DNA of 19,945 nucleotides, from assembly GCA_023393375.1 (NCBI GenBank), contig JAEWLI010000212.1, positions 1-19,945 on the forward strand. Direction: 5' to 3'. The notes beneath the pieces were generated by a model. It did no database searches and was not told the origin of the DNA. It saw nothing but the letters and a program-made list of their open reading frames with translations. The stretch comes from Bacteroidota bacterium (GTDB lineage: Bacteria > Bacteroidota > Bacteroidia > Cytophagales > Cyclobacteriaceae). Of the stretch, positions 1 through 6,516 are shown piece by piece. The position numbers and the translations under genes were made by a program. Positions within the stretch are counted from its first letter, which is position 1; every line of letters begins with the position of its first letter.

Positions 1-197
1 TTACAATAGCATGACACTTGAGAGAAAAAAATAGTTGGAAATGAATAATATAAAACCGAACATTTGATCTCAGACAATCGACACATAATCGATACTAAAT
101 CCATTTAAACGGGATATTATACCATACATGTGGATGTTGTGGTTCGATTCCTGGTAAGACTAATCCTCTTATTCATTTACCTCATGCTCAAATCGCA

Positions 198-1268
198 TTA
201 GTAAGTTTGCTTTTTAGGATCACAATAAAACAAGTCTTCACTCCATTTGGTATTCTTTATTTCCAAATATGCTTGTTCTACCTTTTTCATCACATCAGTT
301 ACAGAAATCCCAAAATCATCCTTATTCGATTCCGGTACCCACTGATCATTTTTTACCCGGTAATGGAGCGGAAAATCACCTTCTGCACACCATGCTTGTG
401 CATCAGTAGGGCCAAATATGGCTATAGAAGGTGTTGCTGTGGCTACAGACATGTGGTGAATCGCTGCATCATTAGATATCAGCAATTCAATGTTTTGCAA
501 CAAAGCTGCCGATTCTTTTATATTTAATGATGGCGACATGAAAACATCAGGGTGATTTACACCATTATATACCTCAAGAGCATCCTCATATTCACTGGGT
601 GCATATATTAGAATGATTTTCTTCTTGTAGGTCTCTATCAAATTTAGTGTCAGCTCTTTAAATAAATCAATATTCCATTTTTTCTTCCTGTCTTTGCTGC
701 TGGGGGCAATCCCGATCAGGTTTTCTTTTTTTAACCCTTTTTCCAGCATCCAGTTTTTTACTTTTTTTGAAGCATTTTCCGGAACATGGATATACAAACG
801 ATAACGCTGAGGCATGATGCCCAAAGGACGCAAAATCTCTAAATGACGTGTAGAACTGTAGCCATGGTAGGTTCTTTCAGCTTTTAAATTCAATAAATAA
901 TTCATACGTGAATTCGTCCAACCCAATTTGTACTTAGCCCCACTAAACAAAATCATTTGTTTACAACTTGGTTTGCCCAATTGATCGATTACTAAATCGT
1001 ACTTTTCTTTATTGATTTCCTTTAATATTTTTATTCGATTGATCGCATAATCCATTCCTTTTCCAATTTCAAAAGAAACCACCTTGTCAATATATGGATG
1101 ACCTTCAAGAATTTGATCAAAGGGTTTAGCGGCTAAATAATGTATTTCCGGATTAAAGAGTTTTTTCAAAATCTCAGTATAGGCTGTACCTAACAATACA
1201 TCTCCAAAGGGAAGGTATTGGACAATCAGTATTTTCTTAATTTTAGTAAGATCAGGAGTCATAAACAT
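198..1268 (-). CDS. Glycosyltransferase family 9 (heptosyltransferase-like)
   Basis: About 356 aa. It is predicted to transfer a sugar, typically ADP-heptose in this family, to a lipopolysaccharide or other surface-glycan acceptor on the cytoplasmic face of the inner membrane. Seen: an N-terminal first Rossmann strand with ILIVQYLPFGDVLL, a mid-protein IGIAPSS stretch opening the C-terminal domain, and NDAAIHHMSVATATPSIAIFG near the C-terminus, the usual GT9 nucleotide-sugar pocket. There is no signal peptide. The frame opens further upstream at a TTG (1283), but a TATTTTTG promoter element lies over that codon, so ATG 1268 (or 1262, MTPDLTK) is preferred. The gene stands alone and is divergent from the riboswitch operon. 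The donor and acceptor cannot be told from sequence. Confidence 0.85.
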   Translation of the reverse strand: MFMTPDLTKIKKILIVQYLPFGDVLLGTAYTEILKKLFNPEIHYLAAKPFDQILEGHPYIDKVVSFEIGKGMDYAINRIKILKEINKEKYDLVIDQLGKPSCKQMILFSGAKYKLGWTNSRMNYLLNLKAERTYHGYSSTRHLEILRPLGIMPQRYRLYIHVPENASKKVKNWMLEKGLKKENLIGIAPSSKDRKKKWNIDLFKELTLNLIETYKKKIILIYAPSEYEDALEVYNGVNHPDVFMSPSLNIKESAALLQNIELLISNDAAIHHMSVATATPSIAIFGPTDAQAWCAEGDFPLHYRVKNDQWVPESNKDDFGISVTDVMKKVEQAYLEIKNTKWSEDLFYCDPKKQTY

Positions 1269-1280
1269 TAAGCTAACGAA

Positions 1281-1312
1281 CAAAAATATAATATTCAGTT
1301 CGATGTCGGCAA
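1281..1312 (-). promoter_or_regulatory. Bacteroidota-type promoter of the GT9 gene
   Basis: On the minus strand a perfect TAnnTTTG (TATTTTTG, 1288 to 1281) lies 21 nt downstream of a TTG (1312 to 1310), matching the -7/-33 layout of Bacteroidota primary-sigma promoters. Transcription would begin near 1275, giving a leader of only about 7-13 nt before ATG 1268 or 1262. This is inferred from motif and spacing only. Confidence 0.5.
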
Positions 1313-1372
1313 CACTCTATATAGATATTAATAAATTCCCACATATTCTGCCGTACCTTTTTAAACATTCTG

Positions 1373-1404
1373 TTGTGTTTTTTCAACCAATTTGTTCATC
1401 TTTG
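1373..1404 (+). promoter_or_regulatory. Promoter of the TPP-riboswitch operon
   Basis: TTG (1373-1375), a 21-nt spacer and CATCTTTG (1397-1404) give a near-consensus Bacteroidota promoter with one mismatch in TAnnTTTG. The spacing is the same as at the divergent GT9 promoter. A start near 1410 places the whole riboswitch aptamer (from 1442) inside the leader. Confidence 0.5.
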
Positions 1405-1441
1405 CGACTCAATAAATAGATAATATCTAAGAAAATACTTA

Positions 1442-1522
1442 TTGCACGGGGTGCTGGACAGATGTCTGGCTGAGATGAATACCCGGGAACCTGAATTGGA
1501 TAATACCAACGTAGGAATGCAG
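1442..1522 (+). promoter_or_regulatory. TPP riboswitch (THI element) aptamer
   Basis: This is a textbook thiamin-pyrophosphate aptamer. Conserved blocks appear in order: GGGGTGC (1448-1454), GGCTGAGAT (1468-1476), ACCC (1481-1484), GGAACCTGA (1486-1494), TGGATAAT (1497-1504) and CGTAGGAA (1510-1517). P1 forms between 1442-1446 and 1518-1522 with one G-U pair. P2 includes GGGT with ACCC, and a short variable P3 hairpin uses GAC/GTC (1457-1466). It sits directly upstream of the methyltransferase operon and should lower its expression when TPP is plentiful. Confidence 0.96.
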
Positions 1523-1565
1523 CCATAGCTCATTTTATGCGACATTCTGTTGAACCCAATTCAGG
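1490..1565 (+). promoter_or_regulatory. Antiterminator pairing of the riboswitch expression platform
   Basis: The aptamer strand CCTGAATTGG (1490-1499) is perfectly complementary over 10 nt to CCAATTCAGG (1556-1565). The first strand is needed to fold the TPP-bound aptamer, and the second shares CAGG (1562-1565) with the 3' arm of the terminator. The two structures therefore exclude each other: without TPP the long-range helix should form and allow read-through. Both strands are seen directly; the mechanism is inferred from the known logic of TPP riboswitches. Confidence 0.75.
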
Positions 1566-1577
1566 ATGTAATTTTTT
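1542..1577 (+). terminator. Riboswitch-controlled intrinsic terminator
   Basis: ACATTCTG (1542-1549) pairs with CAGGATGT (1562-1569) as an 8-bp stem with one G-U pair and a 12-nt loop. After AA comes a run of six T (1572-1577), which ends 17 nt before the first start codon. This is the expected OFF structure when TPP holds the aptamer and frees the 1556-1565 strand. Confidence 0.75.
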
Positions 1578-1594
1578 GAAAATAAAGGCATAAA

Positions 1595-2317
1595 ATGGAA
1601 ATAACTAATCGAAGCTCTGTACTTATTCCACAAACACAACAGAACTGGCAAAATCGTCCGGAATGGTTTTTTAACCGGCAACATACCGATACCTATGAAC
1701 TTTGGTATGAAGGCAGGTACAAAAGGGCAGAAGTATGGCAGAAAAAAGTAATGGAACAACTGGTGTCGAAAGACCAACGGGTTAAAACTTTGCTTGAATT
1801 TGGTTGTGGAACAGGCAGGTTCACCCGATGGTGGAAGGAAATTGGCATTGAAGCAACAGGTGGGGATATTTCACCACTCATGTTATCGCAGGCCGTCCAT
1901 CTTTTCGATGGTGATCTCGTTATGGCCGATTCGCACCACATGCCATTCAAAGATCACACCTTCGGAGCATTGGCTTTCATTACTACTTTTGAATATTATA
2001 AAGATCCTGTTCAAGTAATCAGGGAAGCTTCAAGGGTGGGAAAATATGGAATTGCCATGGGTATGATGAACAGAAATTCACCAAAAGTGGCGAGACGACG
2101 TATCCAGCAGCTTTTTGGTAAAAACCCATTTTATGTTACAGCTACTTTTTATACCCCGGCGAAACTCATGAGTGTGATACATGAAGCCTTAAAGGGAAGG
2201 GATTATACCATCGAATGGTCTTGTACAGGATTGCCAAAATGGTTTCCGGTGCAGCAATGGAGCGTGCCAATAGGTGATTTTTTTGGATTATATGTGCAGT
2301 TTAACGATGTTGATTAA
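1595..2317 (+). CDS. Class I SAM-dependent methyltransferase, first gene of TPP-riboswitch operon
   Basis: 240 aa, cytosolic. The Rossmann methyltransferase core is clear: motif I EFGCGTG at residues 68-74, the acidic end of strand 2 at D91 (GGDIS), and a motif II/III-like ADSHHMPF at 111-118 followed by a hydrophobic strand. This is the Methyltransf_11/UbiE-like group. The N-terminal 60 residues are rich in aromatics (WQNRPEWFFNR, YELWYEGRY) and may form a substrate lid. The start at ATG 1595 follows an AAAGG (1584-1588). Its stop codon directly abuts the next ATG. The Trm112-like protein at the operon end is a plausible activating partner, since Trm112 proteins stabilise class I methyltransferases. 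The substrate is unknown; the riboswitch suggests a thiamin-linked small molecule. Confidence 0.85.
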   Translation: MEITNRSSVLIPQTQQNWQNRPEWFFNRQHTDTYELWYEGRYKRAEVWQKKVMEQLVSKDQRVKTLLEFGCGTGRFTRWWKEIGIEATGGDISPLMLSQAVHLFDGDLVMADSHHMPFKDHTFGALAFITTFEYYKDPVQVIREASRVGKYGIAMGMMNRNSPKVARRRIQQLFGKNPFYVTATFYTPAKLMSVIHEALKGRDYTIEWSCTGLPKWFPVQQWSVPIGDFFGLYVQFNDVD

Positions 2318-3373
2318 ATGAGCGGGAAACTTGGAAAGATTAGTCATCATTTATTTGATCATTTTATAGCTACAAAATGCGGTCATTCACGCGAAGAGGT
2401 GAGGGTGAAGCCACAATTTGGTGTAGATGTGGCCATTATAGACCTTCCCGGAGAAATGGCCATGGCTGCCACCAGTGATCCGCTTTCGCTTATTCCGACA
2501 TTGGGATTGGAAGAATCTGCATGGTTATCAGTGCACCTGATGGCCAATGATATGGCTACCACTGGATTTGCTCCTATGTACGGTCAGTTTGTGTTAAACC
2601 TTCCCGCCCAATTCTCCAAAAACGACTTCAATTTGTATTGGCATTATATCCATAAGTTCTGTGCTAAAATTGGAACGGCTATCACAGGAGGGCACACAGG
2701 ATTTATTGAAGGTCAAAACTCTACCATTGCAGGTGGTGGGACTTTTTTTACGGTGGCACCAAAAAACCAATTATTCACTTCTACATTAGCTCAACCTGGC
2801 GATGTTATCCTTGTCACAAAAAGCTGTGCCATCTCTTCAGCGGCCATTTTGACAATGAGTTTTCCGGAAACGGTAAGCAACAAGATCGGCAATGAAGCTT
2901 ATCATTTGGCATGTGAATCTTTTTACCAGACGTCCTCATTAAATGATGCGTTGGTCGCAATGGGCCATGAGGGGAATAGTGTAGGTGTTACAGCAATGCA
3001 CGATGTGACAGAAGGCGGTGTATTGGGAGCCATTTATGAATTGGCTACAGCCTCCGGTAATGGTGCCATCGTTGAACAGGAAAAGCTGCCGATTCGAAAA
3101 CTTCAGCAGGATGTGTGCAACATATTTTCTTTAGACCCACGTCATTGTATTGGGGCTGGTTCAATGATAATTACCTGTAAGGCCAATCATGTTAATGATG
3201 TAATCAGTCGATTGAAAAGCGAAGAGATAATGTGCTGTGAAGTAGGGGTAATCACGGAAAAGAGTCAGGGAATCAAATTAATGGAAGAAGGGCGGTTACA
3301 AGATATTGTCTACCATGAAGAAGACCCGTATTGGGCAGCATTTTTTAAGGCTTTACAAGCAGGATGGAAATGA
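2318..3373 (+). CDS. AIR synthase-related protein (PurM/HypE/ThiL/SelD superfamily)
   Basis: 351 aa, cytosolic. Members of this superfamily bind ATP and phosphorylate or activate small substrates (ThiL, SelD, PurM) or dehydrate a carbamoyl group (HypE). Seen: DVAIIDLPG in the N-terminal part, an ATSDPLSLIP strand at 51-60, SVHLMANDMATTGFAP at 71-86 (the region equivalent to the NDL helix of the family), GGHT at 124-127 (PurM has GGET, SelD GGHS), GDVILVTK opening the second domain at 161-168, and MHDVTEGG at 227-234. It ends in AGWK, without the C-terminal cysteine HypE needs, and no hyp genes are nearby. The MHDVTEGG block differs from the IDISDGL-type motif of ThiL. A kinase-like step on a thiamin-related substrate is an inference. 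It overlaps the next gene. Confidence 0.82.
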   Translation: MSGKLGKISHHLFDHFIATKCGHSREEVRVKPQFGVDVAIIDLPGEMAMAATSDPLSLIPTLGLEESAWLSVHLMANDMATTGFAPMYGQFVLNLPAQFSKNDFNLYWHYIHKFCAKIGTAITGGHTGFIEGQNSTIAGGGTFFTVAPKNQLFTSTLAQPGDVILVTKSCAISSAAILTMSFPETVSNKIGNEAYHLACESFYQTSSLNDALVAMGHEGNSVGVTAMHDVTEGGVLGAIYELATASGNGAIVEQEKLPIRKLQQDVCNIFSLDPRHCIGAGSMIITCKANHVNDVISRLKSEEIMCCEVGVITEKSQGIKLMEEGRLQDIVYHEEDPYWAAFFKALQAGWK

Positions 3374-4008
3374 AAATCAGCAATCGAATTAAAGACGGGA
3401 TTTATGTGGTGATAGACCCATCGATGGAAATGGTATCCCTGTTGAACAAATTAGAAAAAATACTCCTGGAAGAAGTCGTGGCTGTTCAGGTCTGGGATAA
3501 TTTTAATAGTGGCCAGGATATTGAAGTTTTACTCCAAAAAGTTTGTGCACTTTGTCATGCTTACAATGTGCCTGTGCTGATCAATAACCAATGGGAATAT
3601 TTGTTAAGTACCGAAATAGATGGTGTTCATTTCGACAACATCCCCAGTCAGCTTTCGCATATTAGAGAAGAGGTAAGGAGAGGATTTTTGTGCGGATTAA
3701 CCTGTAACAATGACCTTGATCCCGTACATTGGGCAATTGATAATGGCATGGATTATATTTCTTTTTGTTCAGTATTCCCTTCAGCTACCAGTAACAGTTG
3801 CGAATTGGTTTCATTTGATACCATCAGGGAAGCAACAAAAATTTCGCCCATTCCCGTTTTTTTAGCTGGTGGTATTAATCCGAAGAATATGGATCAATTG
3901 AAAGAATTAGGCTATTCTGGTGTTGCGGTGATTTCAGGTGTAATGAATGCCGAAGACCCTCGTGAAGCAGTAAAAAGTTATAAAGAAAAATTTAAAAGCA
4001 AATCATGA
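3370..4008 (+). CDS. ThiE/TenI-fold protein with atypical active site
   Basis: 212 aa from this start. The TIM-barrel of thiamin-phosphate synthases is recognisable from GVHF (85-88), YISFCSVFPS (129-138), FLAGGINPKN and GVAVISGVMNAEDP. ThiE normally joins HMP-pyrophosphate to thiazole phosphate; TenI aromatises the thiazole. Key ThiE positions differ: QFREK is replaced by VQVWDN (39-44), the VND metal motif by INN (71-73), and the PTxTK loop by FPSATSNSCE. The histidine used by TenI is replaced by a LTCNN stretch. A changed substrate or reaction is therefore likely. ATG 3370 is chosen over ATG 3364 because it gives an ATGA overlap with the upstream stop and leaves AGGA at suitable spacing. 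It overlaps the next gene by ATGA as well. Confidence 0.82.
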   Translation: MKISNRIKDGIYVVIDPSMEMVSLLNKLEKILLEEVVAVQVWDNFNSGQDIEVLLQKVCALCHAYNVPVLINNQWEYLLSTEIDGVHFDNIPSQLSHIREEVRRGFLCGLTCNNDLDPVHWAIDNGMDYISFCSVFPSATSNSCELVSFDTIREATKISPIPVFLAGGINPKNMDQLKELGYSGVAVISGVMNAEDPREAVKSYKEKFKSKS

Positions 4009-4295
4009 GAACAGAAACCATCAATAAACTTTGTTGCCCATTTGATAAGTCAGATCTTGATCTTACCATTGTATCTAAAGATATAGATGGTAATGTATTG
4101 GAAGGATTTTTTGTATGTTCTAGGTGTAAACGTATTTATCCCATAGTGAAAGGCATCCCCATTATGAACCCAGATGAATACAGGGAACACCATTTGGAGC
4201 AACCATTGCTGGATAAATGGCAAAAACAGCTCAAAGGAAATACAGTCGAAAATTTCCGTTTGGTAAGTGCAAATTCAGAAGGAGATAATAATTAG
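4005..4295 (+). CDS. Trm112-like zinc-ribbon protein, last gene of the operon
   Basis: 96 aa. The fold is a small zinc ribbon: LCCPFDK near the N-terminus (C10, C11, D14) and CSRC (C38, C41), followed by the family signature YPIVKGIPIM (45-54). The second motif is a normal CxxC, but the first is CPxD rather than CPxC, so the zinc site would use three cysteines plus another ligand, or may be weakened. Trm112 proteins bind and activate class I methyltransferases in eukaryotes and archaea, and bacterial YcaR is a relative. In this operon the natural partner is the methyltransferase at 1595-2317. Translation is coupled to the upstream gene through an ATGA overlap. The C-terminal 35 residues are polar and not recognised. 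Confidence 0.82.
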   Translation: MRTETINKLCCPFDKSDLDLTIVSKDIDGNVLEGFFVCSRCKRIYPIVKGIPIMNPDEYREHHLEQPLLDKWQKQLKGNTVENFRLVSANSEGDNN

Positions 4296-4340
4296 TGTCA
4301 ATTTCCATAGATTTTTCATTTTCCAACGGGTGAGGACGGG

Positions 4341-5516
4341 TTAATTTGCAGCCACTTTTACTCGCTCCTGCATTTTGATTTTATAATACAGCACAATAAA
4401 AGTTGCTGTAGCTGAGACAAGTATAATAACTCCGAGTATACGAAATTCAGGTATCAGGTCCATTACCGTTAAATCATAGAAATAGATCTTCCTGAATCCG
4501 GAAAGAAATGGAGTAAGGGGTATGGCTTGAGCCATATTTTGCAACCATCCAGGCATTTGAGACAAGGGCCATGTAAAACCACTTAATATGAAACTCGGAG
4601 AGGCAATCAGCATCAATATTTCTGTTGTTTTTAGCTGGCTGGGAATTAATAAACTCACGATTGTGCCCAGGAATGTAAGAGATAAAATAAATAGTGATGT
4701 AAGTACAAATAGGCTAAAGGTATTTTCTACTTCGGGTATCATAAAGTAGGGGAAGAATATTTTTATTATAAATCCCCATAAAAACATACCGATTATCCAA
4801 TAGGGAACTGCCTTAGCCACGATGATTAAGAAGGGATTCTTTGAGAACCCTAACAATTGTCCAAAGGTGTTTTTTTCGAACTCTTTACTAAAAGATAATG
4901 CCATAATAAGCAAGTATACTTGTTGTAGGATAGCTGCCAACACTCCCGGCCATAGAAATGCCATATAGTTGGCCGCAGGATTATGAAACCTGGTAAAATT
5001 TACATTAAAAGACTCATACCTGTCTTTGGCTATTTCGTAGGGTATCCCTTGCTTATTCAAACCTGAAATTTCAATTCCAGCATTGATAGTTCCCAATACC
5101 AATTGGATAGCGCGGGCTGCATAATTAGCTGTCAATATATTTGCTGCATCTACATCTACCTGGATCTTCGGATATCTCTTTTGATGGACATCCCCTTCCA
5201 ACCCTTTTGGTAAAGTTACGATGGCATTGCTTATGCCATCGCGTAGTAAGTGAGTAGTTTCTGCCTCCTGATTCAATATATGAACTACTTCCAGGGTTTC
5301 ATTGTCATTGAGGGCTTCTATTATGCTATGAGACATAGGGGTATTGTCCAGGTCTAAAACACTAATCGGTAACTTGGTCACTGTGGCATCCTGGTACACA
5401 AACCCCAGCAAAATTCCAAAAAACAATGGTGCTCCCAAAAAGATCGCAAGCATTACCTTGTTTTTAGTGAATATTATAAGTTCCCTTTTTATTAACTTAA
5501 ATAAAATAAATATCAT
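4341..5516 (-). CDS. ABC-2 type transporter permease (YhhJ/YbhR-like)
   Basis: 391 aa inner-membrane protein. One transmembrane segment lies near residues 18-40, followed by a large extracytoplasmic domain to about 175 (LPISVLDLDNTPMS, IVTLPKGLEGDV), then about five transmembrane segments (about 180-207, 228-253, 262-288, 294-314, 353-380). This is the ABC2_membrane_3 architecture used in drug and lipid-like exporters. The start overlaps the adaptor gene by ATGA, so the two are translationally coupled. It is the last gene of the operon and convergent with the thiamin-linked operon, with only 45 bases between. No ATP-binding subunit is encoded in the window, so the ATPase must come from elsewhere. 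The substrate is unknown. Confidence 0.88.
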   Translation of the reverse strand: MIFILFKLIKRELIIFTKNKVMLAIFLGAPLFFGILLGFVYQDATVTKLPISVLDLDNTPMSHSIIEALNDNETLEVVHILNQEAETTHLLRDGISNAIVTLPKGLEGDVHQKRYPKIQVDVDAANILTANYAARAIQLVLGTINAGIEISGLNKQGIPYEIAKDRYESFNVNFTRFHNPAANYMAFLWPGVLAAILQQVYLLIMALSFSKEFEKNTFGQLLGFSKNPFLIIVAKAVPYWIIGMFLWGFIIKIFFPYFMIPEVENTFSLFVLTSLFILSLTFLGTIVSLLIPSQLKTTEILMLIASPSFILSGFTWPLSQMPGWLQNMAQAIPLTPFLSGFRKIYFYDLTVMDLIPEFRILGVIILVSATATFIVLYYKIKMQERVKVAAN

Positions 5517-6481
5517 TGTTTTTCCTCCAGCAACACCGTCATATTGGTAAATAGATCTAAATTGGTTTGAAGTGGAACAAACTTCAATTCATATACCGCT
5601 TCACCTAAATCATGTTCCGGAAAAACAGATGTAATGCTAGCATATGAGTTTAATTGCCTGATTCCCATCAGTTTTGCTGGTATTTCAACGTTCGGTTGAT
5701 AAGGCAATACAATCTGGTATTGGGTGTCGGTAACAAACTCATGAACTTTTTTTTCCGGTATAGTGAACCTGAAGTGGATGCTGTTTAGTAAATAGCCGGT
5801 AAAAATATTATACCCGGGCAGCGCAAGTTCACCTTCTTTTAAGGCAATGGTCTCAATAGACATGTTTTCAGGTGCTATCAATACCCGTTCTGCATAGGCT
5901 GTTTCTGCTTCCTGCAAAGCTCCTTCAGCCCGCAACAAATCGCCATAAGCCATTCTGATATGCTCTTCACGGGTGCCTTTTGCAATGTCGGAACGACGTG
6001 CATCTGCAGCTTCCATTTGAGCCATGGCTCCCATATATTTGGAATAAACATCATCATATTGTTGAGCGGGAATTAGCGAATCGGTGTACATGCTTTTCAA
6101 CCGCTGATAACTTTTTTCTGCATACGAAAATTGTTCGGTAGCAGCTTTGTGCATGGCATCTATTTGTTTCCTTTCAAATTCGGTGGCCCCCCTGAGTGCC
6201 ATTTCATATTGGGCTTTCGCCGAATGGAATGCCCCCTGTGTTTGTTTTAACTTCGCCTCAATTTCAGGGATTTCTATAATAGCCAATGTGTCTCCTTTAT
6301 TTACCAATTGTGACTCGTTTACCGGTATCAACAATATTCTGCCTGCTACCTTGGGTGCAATAGCTACACTTTCTTTTTTAACTTTCCCTTTCAGATATTG
6401 ATCATAGTTTTGTTTTCTTTCTCCACAAGAAAGCATGAACAAGCTGAATAGAAGGTATATAATTATTGGTGTTTTTTTCAT
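5513..6481 (-). CDS. HlyD-family periplasmic adaptor, predicted lipoprotein
   Basis: 322 aa. It should bridge the inner-membrane permease and the TolC channel. Seen: a lipoprotein signal ending LFMLSC (C19), a biotinyl-lipoyl half motif IAPKVAGRILLIPVNESQLV with KGDTLAIIEIPE (about residues 42-72), a long helical hairpin rich in A, E, K and Q (about 75-190), the second lipoyl half (IAPENMSIETIALKEGELALPG), and a C-terminal beta domain. Length is normal for the HlyD/YbhG group. It lies between the TolC-like gene (35-nt gap) and the permease (4-nt overlap), so the three are one operon. Confidence 0.88.
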   Translation of the reverse strand: MKKTPIIIYLLFSLFMLSCGERKQNYDQYLKGKVKKESVAIAPKVAGRILLIPVNESQLVNKGDTLAIIEIPEIEAKLKQTQGAFHSAKAQYEMALRGATEFERKQIDAMHKAATEQFSYAEKSYQRLKSMYTDSLIPAQQYDDVYSKYMGAMAQMEAADARRSDIAKGTREEHIRMAYGDLLRAEGALQEAETAYAERVLIAPENMSIETIALKEGELALPGYNIFTGYLLNSIHFRFTIPEKKVHEFVTDTQYQIVLPYQPNVEIPAKLMGIRQLNSYASITSVFPEHDLGEAVYELKFVPLQTNLDLFTNMTVLLEEKQ

Positions 6482-6516
6482 TTGATTAATGTGTTTTCAA
6501 TTTTATTAAGCTTTGA

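Noticed and set aside
125..165. A T-arm-like GGTTCGATTCC reminiscent of the 3' half of a tRNA
   Set aside because: The flanking T-stem bases do not pair and no matching acceptor, D or anticodon arm is present upstream; at best a remnant. The rest of 1-197 shows no gene.
1535..1777. An 80-codon minus-strand open frame over the riboswitch terminator and methyltransferase start
   Set aside because: It is antisense to a well-supported gene and regulatory element, its sequence is Phe/Pro-rich low-plausibility protein, and it has no recognisable domain.
2318..3373. Calling the PurM-like protein HypE and inferring a hydrogenase
   Set aside because: The C-terminal cysteine is missing and no hyp or hydrogenase genes are nearby; the riboswitch points to thiamin.
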